Positions 11,807 through 24,007 of a stretch of 64,000 nucleotides of DNA are shown in pieces (the first letter of the stretch is position 1; the number at the start of each line of letters is the position of its first letter). The stretch lies in assembly GCA_017311315.1 (NCBI GenBank), contig CM029627.1, positions 1,704,447 to 1,768,446 of the forward strand. The letters run 5' to 3'. A model generated the notes under the pieces. The model saw only the letters and a program-made list of their open reading frames with translations. It made no database searches and had not been told where the DNA came from. Source of the DNA: Dendrocalamus latiflorus (taxonomy: Eukaryota; Streptophyta; Magnoliopsida; Poales; Poaceae). A program made the translations under genes and the position numbers.

Positions 11807-14800
11807 CTAGCTTTCATATTCTGATATCACCCCGTCTGATGTGCCATCAATTGGATTTGGTTGTGGCCCTTCCAATCTGGTTAGGACATCAGGTGCTCCT
11901 GCAGCATCTCTGACAATCTAAAAGAGAAGACAGCACAATAATATTATTAGGGGAAATCATATGAGATTTAAAATCATTCATTCTGTACTTATGAAACTTG
12001 GTTAAAATGACTATCTAAATCGAAGGATTCAGGGAAAAAGTCATCCCCAGCAATTTAGTGGATATTAATGGCATTGGGGAGAGTTACATCAGAAGGACCA
12101 CAGTGCATGTATACCAGTTGAGTTGGTAAGCTCATTATCAGCATCTTAAAGCTGCAGGTGATGTTAAGCCTATGCCATAAGGCTGACATCTTATGCATGG
12201 TTAAAAAAACTGACGAGTATATGCATTTTTATGCTACTCTCACTTAGGGAATGTTCACCAATGAATGGAATTCAGTTCAAAATAGATTCTAATTTTATAT
12301 TAGCTACGGGGGATAGCAGTCTCCAAAAAGGCATGGTGAACTGGCGCTTCAGAGGATTAAGGACCTCAGTTTGAACTGTGTAGAATGACGATAATAAACA
12401 TATGCAGCATTCCAACTCAGTCGGCCAACAGCCTTCAAATCAATGTGCTTATGAGCTAAAGTTCAATAAGTACAGAACCAAGTATAATTCAATAAGCACG
12501 TTCAACAGGTGACAATAAGTAGAAGAAACCAGGCATACAGTACAACTCAAAACATTGAAGCTATAAAATTATAATGTGAAGTTGAAACTGATTCCACATC
12601 TTGGTGGAAGTTAAAACTAATGCAGTCCCCTCATCAAGGGGAATTTATACTACATTAAAGGGAGATGATTATTTTGAAGATGGATGCAATATGGTCACTT
12701 TAGCTTGACTTTGAATGTGCACAGGTGCAAGTATATGTTATTACGATATGATTTCGGTGTACACTGAAAGTGTGGAATAAACATACCAATATTTCTTCAT
12801 CCAAGTAAGAAATCATGAATAAGCGCTGGAACATCCCATCTGTAATAAAAAAGAGGCATACAATGTAACTAAATAATCCATGTAATGAAGTTATTATGTA
12901 CCCACGGCATCACAAAATGAAAAATAGCATAAATATACTTAACCACTGAGATGGTGAGCTAAGTATTGCAGACGGACAAAATGGGTAGACACGAACTAGC
13001 CACCATGATACAAAATCGTGAAGAGGAACAGCAAAAGCATATTCCAACAATTTAAGATTTTTGGCGAAAAAAAAATCTATGATTACAAAAGTTACTGAAA
13101 TAAGCAAGGGTTCTTTAACGAAAAAAAGGATGGAACAAATCCTGCAGTTGCTTTATCTGAACGGGCAGTAGGTCCTCAAAAACTGGAAAAGGGATGCACG
13201 TAACTTATATAATTGCTACAATGATAGTACTCTAAACCAACGTATTGATATAATAAACATACTCCAAACCAGCATATTGCTATTGTTAGACATGTATAGG
13301 CTGCAGGGTTATCACATTGTATAGGGGGCTCATTGCATATTTTTCACTCCTTGTATATTTGGCCGTTTTGGTCTGTTGGAATAGAACAGTCCACTCTATA
13401 ACATGATATCAACCCGGGAGAGGTCTAGGGTTTCCCAACCCTAGCCGCCGCCCACTGCCACCGTGTCTCCCCCTTTCCGCTGCACTACTCTCGCTGTCCT
13501 CGCCCTAATACACCCGTAGTTGAGCCTTCTTCCGCTACTTCCCCTCTTCCGTCTCTGTTAGGTCCTGCTCCAATCTTACTCCCAGTATGATTTTTGTGAT
13601 CGTCGTTCAGTTAGGTCTAGGGGTGCAATCATGTCGGATTCGGATGGATATTGCTCATACCGTATCCTAACTCATATTTTTTTCTCGGATTCGGGGTCGG
13701 ATACGGTAAAACCGGATACGAATACAAAATCGAAGTATTCGGAATTTCGAATACGGTGCCGCCGGAACGGATACTTGACAGTTTCGGATCGAAAACGAAT
13801 AATGTAGACGGATAGTACGTGCATACGGAAAGGAACATATGATAAACCATACCGCCATCACTTCAAACCTTAAACTGTTAGATATAAGTACATAATAATG
13901 ATTATAATTCATCAGCCGAAGATGGTGTCGCTCACTGTAGATGGAGGTGGAGGTGTGGCATACCAATCTTCAAGACATCCAACTGTGAGAAAACTGGTTG
14001 AAATTTCTAAAATTTTAGTTGGGTGTTAAATTTGAATAGCATGGAAATTCTGCTTTTTTGAAACTATTTTTCTCATCAGTTAAACTCTTTGTTGGCTTAC
14101 CCTCAAACATATGCCTCCTTGTTTCCCCCAAAATTGCCCATTGAGATGTGGCGTTTCAAGATGAATATTGATTCTTGACGGACAACACTTTCTATACACT
14201 GCACACCTCAACCAACCAACATGACAAAAAAACAAATACTAGCAAAGTAAAAGGTGAATTCTTAGCTCTTACCGGATATCCGACCGGATAATTATCCGGT
14301 ATCCGAATACCGATACTATTCGGTCGGATAACAACTCTCCCGAATCCGAATCCGACATGAATTATCCGAATCTGAATCCGACCGGATACCAAATTCCCTT
14401 CCCGAATCCGGTACCGACCGAATTCGATACCGGATCGGTCGGGATTAACCCAACCCATTTGCACCCCTAGTTAGGTCTCCTGAGTGCTACGGTTTTGCAG
14501 CCACTACTCTTGCTAAGCCTACGACTTACCGTGAGACTGTTGCTCATCCGGAGTGACAGCATGCAATGGCAGAGGAGATTGCTGCTCTAGAGCGTACTGG
14601 CACTTGGAATCTTGTTCACCTACTTACTCGTATCACTCATATCACGTGTAAGTAGGTGTATAAGATCAAGACTCGCTCGGATGGTTCCTTTGAGCGTTAT
14701 AAGGCTCATTTTGTGGCGCGTGATTTTCAGTAGGAGTATGGTCACAACTATGATGAGACTTTTGCTCATGTTGCTCATATGATCACTGTTCACACTCTCC

Positions 14801-17800
14801 TTATTGTGGCATCTCTTCGTCAGTGGTCCATCTCTTAGTTGAATGTCAAGAATGTCTTTCTTCATGGTGAGCTGCGTGAAGAGGTCTATATGCAGCCACC
14901 TCCTGGATATTCTGTCCCTGACGAAATGGTTTGTCGCCTTCGCCGCTCTCTTTATGGGCTCAAGCAAGCCCCCTATGCTTAGTTTGCAAGCTTCTCTTCT
15001 GTTGTCATTGCTGCCGGTTTCACCGCTAGTGATCACGACCCTACTCTTTTCGTTCACACTTCTCCTCGTGGTCGTACGCTACTGCTTCTTTACGTGGATG
15101 ATATGATCATCACTGGGATGATCTGCATCATATTGCATTTGTGATGAAACATCTTAGTGAGCATTTCTTGATGTCTGATCTTGGTCCCATTCGTTACTTC
15201 CTTGGAATTGAGTTTTCTTCTACGCCTGAGAAATACTACCTCTTCCAGGAGAAGTACATTCAGAATCTTCTTGCTCGTGCTTGTCTCACTGATCAGCGCA
15301 CAGTTGATGCTCCTATGGAGCTTGGAGTCCATCTTCGCCCTACTGATGGTGAGCCCCTTGAGGACCCCACTCGATATCATCACCTTGTTGGTGGTCCGGC
15401 CTATCTTGGGATCACTAAACCAGATATTTCCCACTCTGTCCACATCTTGAGTCAGTTTGTTTCGGCTTCCACTCAACTTCACTACAGCCACGTTCTTCAT
15501 GTTCTGCGATATCTTCGTGGGACCATCTCTTGTTGTCTTTTATTTTCTAGTTCTAGCTCCTTACAGCTTCAGGCATACTTTGATGCGACCGGGACCAGTG
15601 ATCATTCTAATTGTCGATCTCTTTCTGCCTACTGTGTCTTTCTTGGTTCCTCTCTTATCGTGTGGAAGACTAAGAAACAGACTGTAGTTTCTTGTTCAAG
15701 TGCCAGTTCCAGGCCTCTCTGAAGAAGAGTCTTCTGAGGCTGAGTTGAGGGCTATGGCATCGCTAACTGCTGAGATTACTTGGTTACGGTGGCTCCTTGT
15801 AGAATTTGATGTTTCTGTCTCTACACCGACTCCTCTTGTCAAACAGCACATGTGCGATTAGTATTAATCGCGATGCATTGAAGTATGAGCTCACAAAGCA
15901 TATTGATGTTGATGCTTCTTACATGAGATCGCAAGTGCAGGCGCAGATGGTTGCTCTTTAGTATGTGCATTCCGAACTTCAGCTAACAGATTTCTTCACT
16001 AAGACACAGACAAGCGCTCAGCACAATTTTCACATCTCCAAACTCAGTGTTTCTGATCCACCATGAGTTTTAGGGGGGTGTTAGACATGTATAGGCTCAG
16101 GGTTATCACATTGTACAGGGGGCTCATTGCATATTTTTCCCTCCATGTATATTTGGTCTTTTGGCCCATTGGAATAGAAAAGTCTACTTCATAACAGCTA
16201 TAATAAACATGATCATAAATACACTGAAGCCATGTGTACTTACTAAGTGGTAACTTGAGCCCCTCTGAAACAGCATCCCTTATGGGGGCAGGAACTTGTT
16301 GTAGAGCTCCTGCAGTTTGGCCAATCAAGCCCTTTAGTTGTTCAGGCAGTGTTTCATCACTGATTTTGGGGATCTCTATGAGGCCCTCAACGTATTCCTC
16401 TTTCATCCTGATAGGACCCTCCACGGACAATTGAGTAGTCAGTACGAACTTGCTTTGTATCTGCATACAACAAAGGACGGTAAATTGTGAGAACATGAGT
16501 GCAACAACAGAACTCACCAAAATCATACAGAAATATACAGCTCCCAGATAAGACATATATCAATGGCCTGCTGATAAATAACTTAAATATGATTTGTGGG
16601 ATCTTGTAATATCATGGAATAACTACTGCTGATAAATGTATACATAACCATGACTTTGTTCAAAAAATGAGCCCTGCATGTTGTAGACAGGCATATAAAT
16701 GGCATTAAACGGACAAATATATTAAGAAAATGCAATGATAGATCCCACAAATGTGCAATAGTTGCAGACGACCTTCCACATCTTGTAAAATTACCGTATT
16801 TAAGAACTTGAGGTTGGATGAAAGTTTGGAGTATCCATCCTTGATCAGCACATCAAGTCCCATAAAGTGTGCAACAGTGGTAGGAGACCTCCTACAAAAA
16901 GAGCATATTGTTATGTCATTACATGTTTCTGTCAGAGAAAGATCAATGTAGAATTATGTATTTGCATTGCAGCATCTAAAGACAAATTTTAACAAACCAC
17001 ATAACTCTATTCTCATGAGAATAAGTAAGAGGCAAACTAATTTAAACCGGCAATTCAATTGCAAATATCACTTGCATCCAGCAATAGGGACATACTCAAA
17101 CAACAGCCGGGCCACAAATGCTCCAGGACTGCTGTCACCAAACCATTCAAAGTTCCATCGACCTTCCAGAAAGGGTGATCTGCAAAATGAAACAGATATC
17201 ATGGAATATGAATCGATGAAATATGTCCACATAGTAAAATTGTTTTTGTCAGAAATGATGGAAGTTCCTCTTGGAAACAAAGAACTAGACACAAGTACAA
17301 GAATGGCCAACAAACTACAAATAATTAACGCTAGAGAGCAGAACTCAACCATATGGGCCTGAAAATGCTGAGATGAATCAAACATTGGTTGGGCTAGGCC
17401 TTAAATTGATTATCGTGATAGTACTATTCCTCTTGTATTAATGATGGTTTAATGCTGAGGTCTGTATTGATCCCCTTTCGATGGAAATTTCATTCTTTCA
17501 TCTCATCATTTAAATTTTTGTGTTGCTGTCAAAGGTAACTTAAATAAGCTTCAGCACATGATACATTTCTTGAGCTGTAACACTTACGTTGTGGGGCGAG
17601 GAGTGGGGTTGAGGCGTTCAAGTCCAACGATTCGCTCATTGACATCGATCTTCTGCATCTCCGTGGTCTTCCCGCTTACCAAGGCTTCGAAGCCTCCAGC
17701 ATCTTTGAACTGAAATGGGTAGTTTTTTTACATACCCTAATTGAGAAATTAACTGAAAGCTCAGCATCAACTAAGAGTGTTGACTCAAAGTTATGAATGC

Positions 17801-18260
17801 ACAACTCAACAGTCAACACACAAATACGAAAACCTATCGTTTATGTACTTGTGTGTCTGCAATTGACGCGTTTACTTATTTGCAGTTGTACTTGGTAGCA
17901 GGTTGGGGAATTGATCAAACACGTCCGATTTGCCAGGGTAGTGCAATACGATCAGTATATGAGTCAGTACGCGTAACCACTAACCAATCAATTCCAACAA
18001 GGGAAGATCGAGTACTAAGTGAGAGACTGAGACCGGGGGGAGGGAGAGCTCACGGCGAGGAGGAGGGACTCCTTGGCGGAGAGGCGCTCCATCTCGCGGG
18101 CGTAGCTGGCGGCGGCCCCCCCCTGGAACGTCTGCGCCGTCGCCCTGCAGCGCCCCGCGGCGGCGCGGCGGGGCGAGAGGCGCAGGCGGCCATCGCGGAG
18201 GCGGCGGAGGGAGGGCAGGAGCGGAGGGGGCGCGGGGGTGAGCGCCGCGGCGGCGGCCAT
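11807..18260 (-). CDS. Plastid fibrillin/PAP protein (FBN8/PAP10-like)
   Basis: Seven exons on the minus strand: 18054-18260, 17588-17709, 17096-17179, 16795-16891, 16244-16460, 12787-12839, 11807-11917. They join to 296 residues with all GT-AG borders and codon phases consistent. Residues 1 to about 40 are Ala/Arg/Pro-rich, as in a chloroplast transit peptide. Then come LLLAFKDAGGFEALVSGKT, LEGRWNFEWFGDSSPG and the conserved VEGPIRMKEEYVEG. The end is FQRLFMISYLDEE and APDVLTRLEG, the PAP/fibrillin C-terminal signature. Fibrillins associate with plastoglobules and thylakoids and handle lipids and isoprenoids. The pattern resembles Arabidopsis FBN8 (PAP10), though subgroup assignment is from memory. 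Intron 5 is 3.4 kb because a Copia element with a nested hAT sits inside it; the coding exons are undamaged. The first exon is GC-rich and the rest AT-rich, usual for grasses. Confidence 0.88.
13284..16196 (+). mobile_element. Short-LTR Copia element in fibrillin intron 5
   Basis: Two LTRs of 120 and 118 bp (13284-13403, 16079-16196) both start TGTTAGACATG and end ATAACA. They are flanked by GCTAT on both sides (13279-13283, 16197-16201). A TGATATCAACCC-type primer-binding site, close to the initiator-Met tRNA type, follows the 5' LTR, and a TTTTAGGGGGG polypurine tract precedes the 3' LTR. The interior keeps reverse transcriptase with YVDDM, SLYGLKQAP and FLGIEFS, and part of RNase H (about 14500-16050), but is crossed by stops. 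Gag, protease and integrase are missing: only about 270 bp, excluding the nested hAT, separates the primer site from RT. The LTRs differ at roughly a tenth of positions, so the insertion is not recent. It lies antisense to the host gene. Confidence 0.93.
13618..14469. mobile_element. Non-autonomous hAT element nested in the Copia
   Basis: 852 bp with terminal inverted repeats TAGGGGTGCAA / TTGCACCCCTA and an 8-bp duplication GTTAGGTC (13610-13617 and 14470-14477). Eight-base duplications are the hAT hallmark. Subterminal regions hold many copies of ATCCG/CGGAT words (13630-13770 and 14270-14450), as in hAT ends that bind transposase repeatedly. No transposase is encoded. It inserted after the Copia, so the order of events is readable. 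Confidence 0.93.
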
Positions 18261-19584
18261 CGCGGGACGAGACGATTTGGTGTGCGGGAGCTGAGTAGAT
18301 TTCTCTCTACTGTAGCCTGCAGCGACTATACTGCTGCTGCTGCCGTGGTGGTGGTGTTGAGTTGCCGCTGTCCGCTGCTGTCTAGGCGACGACGTGGAAA
18401 TCGCGAGAATTAACAGATAAATCAAAAATGGGGCTGATATTTTATTCCTGTGCCATGGACATTTTTTGACACAAATTCAGGAGGTATAGCAGCATTCTGG
18501 AATGCAAGTCTGTAAGATGCACCAACGGCCAATGGGTCAGTGACCCATCTTTGGACAACACCACACCTGGATAATCCCCACTCATTGCGGAAGCAACAAT
18601 CGAATAGAAGTGCAGAAGAAAATACTCAAAAGGTGACTAACTACACTGCCATAAACAGATAGACGAGTTCTTACTTCTTAAACATCTTTCAAAAGCTGAA
18701 TCTAAAACATAATCCATAAAAAATCGCAATACAACAGGCTAATCACTTAAAGCTGCAATGGGTATAGTCACAATAGCCAATGAGCCGATGCAGATCACCC
18801 AGGATGCATATCGGTTCTCAAGCGGCACCCTTCCGCTGCTCGCTCTCGCCATGAGCAAAGTGGCAGCACTTGGCGAACGTGCAGGTACCCTTCACGAAGT
18901 TCTCGCATTGCTTGGTCTTGTAGTTGCCCCTGCCCTCAGGACCGCCTCGGCCCGCTGGCGCCACTGCACCAGCGGGATGTTTCGCCGGTGCGCTGGCACT
19001 GATGGTCGCAAGGAGCTCACTCACCATGTTGCTGGCTTGCTTAATCTGGTCAAAATTGCCTTCGAGCTCAATGTTCTCCAGGTTCGTGTCTGACTAACGG
19101 TCACGTATTGAGAGCTTAACCCCAGTAAGTCGGCATATTTGCTTCGTGTTGACCCCCACCCTTCCCAATTATGCCTCAGGCAAGAGAGGCATCAACACTG
19201 ATCTTGGCAGTAGCTGAGGCACCGAAGCTTCCGGCTGGGGGCCCATCGCAGCTGGCGGAAGTGGTTCATGTCGGCCTCCGAATTGACCACCCATAGGAGC
19301 CATAGCACCTTCATGGGACATGTAGGCTGGCTTGTAGAGCTCCCTCTCACCATGAAAAAAATGGCACTTGTCACCAAATTTGCAGCCTTCTGCAGTGTTT
19401 GCCCTTGGTGCACATGCGTGTCTTGCCAGTACAAGCTGGATGAGAATTAGCAACTGCAGCATGATCCACAGGAGCTCTTGCTGGTGCAGATACAGCAGGG
19501 TTGCCCAGGTTCAGTGTTTTTGCTACCGCCTGGTATGGTATCCGCTGGGGACAAAGTGAATGAAATGACAACCCTCACCAAAAG

Positions 19585-20214
19585 AGGATAATTCATGATA
19601 TACCAGTCGAAAGAATGTTGTAACCCGGAATACCACTCTAAAGAATGACTTTTACTACATACCACTCCAAAGAAGTTTAGATTCAACATATGACATTTCC
19701 TCTATTTTGTTGCTGATTAAAATCTTTCCCCTTGTTGGCATAGGAAATGACTGTTTTGCCCATGTGTCCAATGTTTTCATGATTCTAGTAAATACCACTC
19801 CTCTGGTCCTACCATTTTTTCTGGTTCCAGTGAACCGATCAGTCACCTAATTCGATCGTGTAGCTTTGTACTGCTATCCACCATGCTGTAACTTTGAGTT
19901 TGGATGGCATATTTAGCCCAGCCATTGAGTAATAAAGAAGGCAGAAAAGTAACTTTAATTAGATTCGGTCGAACAAAGGAAACAATCGAGCCGGATGAGT
20001 GGTATTTCCTGGAATCGTGAAACATTGGACACATGAACAAAAAGATCCTATCCCATGGCAACAAAAAAGGAAAAGGCTTTAATTTGCAATAAAATAGATT
20101 AAATGGTATATGCTAAATCTAAACTTCTTTGAAGTGGTATATGGTGGAAGTCATTCTTTGGAGTGGTATTCCAGGCTACGCCATTCTTTTGAGTGGTATA
20201 TCATGAATTATCCC
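19585..20214. mobile_element. Non-autonomous MULE in the CCCH exon
   Basis: 630 bp bounded by perfect 9-bp duplications CACCAAAAG (19576-19584, 20215-20223), the Mutator-superfamily size. Terminal inverted repeats begin GGATAATTCATGATATACCA and continue with modest divergence for about 110 bp on each side; they contain tandem variants of an AAAGAATG...ATACCACTC module. The middle carries no recognisable transposase. Removing it restores a continuous CPFGEG zinc-finger reading frame, which confirms both the borders and the pseudogene's ancestral exon. Confidence 0.93.
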
Positions 20215-20237
20215 CACCAAAAGGGCACCCAACCATG

Positions 20238-22491
20238 CTGCATCATTCAAAATTTTGCAGGTTACGTATTGATATTGCAATAAAGAAAATACTAAGTAGT
20301 TTAAATCTCAGTTGAATAAAGCCAAAGCATCTTAAGAAACGTAATCAGTAATCACACAAAAATGCTAGACATTAGCTAATGACACTACACAAAATGGAAC
20401 AAGATGAAAATGCACGGATGAACCACATAACCACATCCGAAGAACAGAGACGAAACAAAAAAAACTGAGCTGTGCGGCTGTGCCTGCAAACTACGTATCT
20501 TTCAAAAAGCTAGCTTTTATGACTTCTGATCCAAAATTCCATATATCAGTGGTTTTTTTATTAGTTATTACCATTTTGTATTTGACATACAAGTACACAA
20601 TACACCTTCAAGATTTGTTTACTGTTTAATTGAAATAGTAGATATTTAATAGAACATAATCAAGAAGTTGTATGAAGTTGTGTCTAACAATTTTCAGTAT
20701 GCAGGAATTTGACTGATAATGATAACCATTTGATCAAATGGAAGACTCTGCAAGTCTAAACCATATACCCAGGGGCGCTCAAGAAACAACCAAGATCTAA
20801 CACAAAACACATAAGTCATGCAATCTGTATGTGCTTATACCAATGCTTCTCATTACTTAACATTACTAAACCATATATTAGTGCACACTCAATTACCAAT
20901 TAACAGCAGAGGAGAAAGACATGTATATGTTTATATGCTAGAACAAAAACGTGCAATAACTGTAAATTGAGGCACTGTTATGTGCCTTGTTCATTTAAAC
21001 ATTATCATAGAAAATTGTCAATTCATCTAGTGTGGTGGTTTGGCAAAGGTGTAGCGCATGTATTATGATTTACAACATTTCATACAGCTTCTGCATCAAA
21101 AATAAAATTTGCAGGGAAGAATTAATTCGTAACTGTAATACATAGTGAAAATTAGTAGCTACCATTCTGATGTTATTTTGGATAGGTTAAGATTAGAACC
21201 TGAAAAACTTGGTGCAAGGCTTCAATTTGCTTGATAGGCCAGTTTGATATGACTCCGTTTCTGTTGCATAAAATTAATTACATTTACTCACTTGTGAGAA
21301 GTTGCATTATTAGTCTTCTAATCAAGTAAACATATACTTGTGTCCAATGAATGTGATGAATGAACAGGATTTTAGATCTAATAAAGATGATATAATGGAA
21401 ACACATGAACTTAAAATAGATCACTGCTCGACTGATAAATACCGTGTGTGCTCATGTTTCTTCTTGTTTTTGAATAGGAGAATCCTCAAATTCCATTTTG
21501 ATCAAAAGCCAAAAGGCACTATGCTTTTCCAAACATGTTTCCGATCACCATCACTTTTCTACCATTTTATTTCCTTCTTTCAGACAAAACCTCATCTAGA
21601 TCAACTTTTCAGTAGTTTAGTACATGAGCTCTCAAATGACTTGTTCCATATTTTCAGTCATCTAGCTCTTTTTATTGTACTACAAGTATTAACTATGCAA
21701 ATAGCATGCATACTGCCAGGCACACAGTGCTTGCTAGATCCAGGCAAATCTGAACCCCAGTCCATTGCATGAAGCTGCTGCCTTACAATTGTACCAGACC
21801 AGACTGAAGAGAACAGTTCAGGGATTTCCTATAATTATCATATTTACCACTAAGGCCATTAGCTATTCCAGGCAGGCCAGCTGCTGAAATCATACACTAG
21901 CATGCAGCCTGTCTATACTTATATTTTTCTTATAAGTAAGGCTCAACTGTTCCATCTGTAAACCATCGTTCCCAAATATTTAGCCTGCGGTCTCTCTCCT
22001 TTGATTGTTAAGGGCAAACACCAATGTACCTGCACGTGTCCTGTGCTGAATATGCAAATATCCTGTCTGTAGTCGAAAGTATTCATCCAGTTTATCCTAT
22101 ACTCTTGTCATGAGATGGTTGCCCCCTTTTTCCCAGAAACAATCTGTTCTCTTTACTGCCCTTCGCTCGCATACTAACCCAAGAAAAACATTAATCGTAG
22201 ATATCCAATTTTGCATAACTGTTCATCTTTGTTCATGAAAACACTCGCACACTCATAATAATAAACAGTCATAGTAAGTCCGAACACAAGCTTGATTAAT
22301 ATGATCTTACTGGGACTAATTGGCACAACACCCTAGCTCGCAGAACAAACCCTACAATTACCCTAGAGAGCGTCGAGGCTTGCAGATCCAGCCGCATAGC
22401 ACACACAACACCATAGAAATCTGACAGTTTCTCGAAGCATATGCGAAAGGCGGATAGGAGACGAGAGAGATATTTGAGAGCGAGGCGTTAC
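20238..22491. other. Introns of the CCCH pseudogene
   Basis: Two AT-rich introns (20238-21199 and 21261-22491) with no supported genes inside. An open frame at 21338-21772 (plus) has no recognisable domain and AT-rich codon use and is not annotated. Confidence 0.6.
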
Positions 22492-22694
22492 CGCTCGAGC
22501 GCTTCCCGCCTGCGGCTCCTCAGTTGGCCATGTCCGGCCGGAATCTCTTGCGGGCCGCCGCGGCGGTGGTTGCTGCCTCCTCCATGGCGAGCCTTCCCGT
22601 CGGGGAGGAAGGAGGGGAGAGAGGCGGGTCGAAATCGAAACCCTAGCTTTTCGCTCGCGGTTCGCGGCGGAGTAGGGAGGAAGAGGCGAACCGC

Positions 22695-23999
22695 TGGGGC
22701 TGAAAACCGTCGGAAACGATCGGTAGGAGGTCAAATCACTTTCAGTTTCACATTATTTTCTCGAAAACGAAATCGATACGATATTGTCGGAAACGAGAAC
22801 GACATCGATATTCCGGTAAATTCGGAAACGAAACTATTCGATCAAAAGTGCATCGATAACGATCGAAAATCATAAAAGCGATATCTAAAATACAATAAAC
22901 ACACCAATCTGCACAGCATGACAATAGCTGTATATATTGACCTAGGTCACATGAAAAATAATACTGTAGTAATGATCCATGGCACAAGAGGCAAGACACA
23001 TATATTATATAGCAATAAAAAGACACGACACAAAGCCATAAGCCCACAACGGCGACGAAGGCCGGGCAAGCCAACCGGGAGCACAGCGACAGCGACCGAA
23101 ACGGCAGGAGGATGGACCACCAATCCGAGACCGTCAGCCCTGGGAAGTTAAAAACCGTTTAGAATGGGTTGGTTTCTTAATATGTCTTTTTTCTTTTATT
23201 TCCTCTTTTTCTTTGTATTATATATGAAGATATAATAGTGTTTTTTATTTTTCTTTAATTAAATACATAAAAAACTAACAGCCGTGCCATTTCAGCCAAA
23301 GGCAAAAACTACAACACTTTGAATAAATACCTTAGAAAGGTAATATGACAGAGAGCAATATGACAGAGAGCAGAGTGGCATATGCTTTTGTACAACAGAA
23401 GTATAAATGGCGATTGACAAGTAAAATACTGACTTGACTACATTGAATTAAGCCACGCATGATGAAGCATGAATCATGAGCTAAGAGAAGATCACTCAAT
23501 GATATGGGCCAAGTAACCACCGATGGATACCTGTGAGCCGCTGGGATTGAGCCTTTTGATGGCGACCACCGTGCCGCCTGCGGGCCCGCCGGGCAGCCGG
23601 ACGACGCCCTTGTAGACGCTCCCGAAGCCGCCCTCGCCGACCTTGAGCAGCCGGCTGAAGTCGCTGGTCGCGGCGCGGAGCTCCCGGAGCTCGAACTCCC
23701 GCAGGGTGATCACCCCCCTCTCCTCGTACAGCTCCGGGATGCTCCCGCAGGGTGATCGCCCCCCTCTCCTCGGCGTGGAGATCGGTAATTACCGACGGTA
23801 ATTACCGATTAAATCCGGTATTTTTCGAAAATGATCGGAAGAGAGCTAAATCGTTTTCGTTTTCATTATCGGATATTTTTACCGTTCTCGTTTCCGTTTT
23901 ATCGGTTACCGTCACCGTTTCCGTTTAGGGGAAAAAATCGGTAATTTTTCGAAAACGATTTTCGGTAACCGAGAATTACCGTTTTCGTTTTCAGCCCTA
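22695..23999. mobile_element. hAT-type element carrying a kinase exon
   Basis: 1305 bp. Left end TGGGGCTGAAAAC, right end GTTTTCAGCCCTA, so the inverted repeats are T[G/A]GGGCTGAAAAC. The 8-bp duplication CGAACCGC occurs at 22687-22694 and 24000-24007. Subterminal DNA is dense in CGAAAACG, CGGTAATT and related words on both sides. No transposase. Between the subterminal regions lies a GC-rich piece of a receptor-like cytoplasmic kinase gene (23531-23745). It sits about 110 bp upstream of the start codon of the CCCH pseudogene, hence probably in its promoter or 5' leader. Confidence 0.88.
23531..23745 (-). pseudogene. Captured RLCK-VII kinase exon fragment
   Basis: The minus-strand frame reads SIPELYEERGVITLREFELRE-type sequence followed by LRAATSDFSRLLKVGEGGFG, SVYKG and VVAIKRLNPSG, ending at a possible GTATCC donor (23525-23530). 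The GEGGFGxVY glycine loop and the AIKRL lysine identify the ATP-binding start of a receptor-like cytoplasmic kinase of subfamily VII, resembling the PCRK/PBL group. No further kinase exons follow; the lower neighbour is AT-rich transposon DNA. A ~30-bp piece (about 23694-23725) is repeated at 23740-23769 with one change, which suggests a duplication at capture or repair. A fragment, not a functional kinase. Confidence 0.82.
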
Positions 24000-24007
24000 C
24001 GAACCGC

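Larger units (their letters stand above)
18818..22585 (-). pseudogene. KH-domain CCCH zinc-finger protein, decayed
   Basis: Exons on the minus strand: 22492-22585, 21200-21260, and one long exon 20237 to 18818. The intact family (Arabidopsis KHZ1/2, rice KH-type C3H proteins, from memory) is a ~300-residue RNA-binding protein with CCCH, CCCH, KH, CCCH. Here the first finger reads CTKFFSMVGCPFGEGCHFIH, the second EGCKFGDKCHFFHGERE, the KH core GIIGKGG then VNTKQICRLTGVKL, and the third TKQCENFVKGTCTFAKCCHF, ending EQRKGAA. Damage: TGA in exon 1 after RPDMAN; a MULE of 630 bp splitting the first finger; a 5-bp TACCA duplication; single-base frameshifts near 19405 and 19240; TGA before GIIGKGG; a further frameshift in the KH domain; and TAG at 19096. 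Conserved introns show it is a duplicated or unitary pseudogene, not a processed one. Its coding remains are still easily alignable, so decay is fairly recent. Confidence 0.9.
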
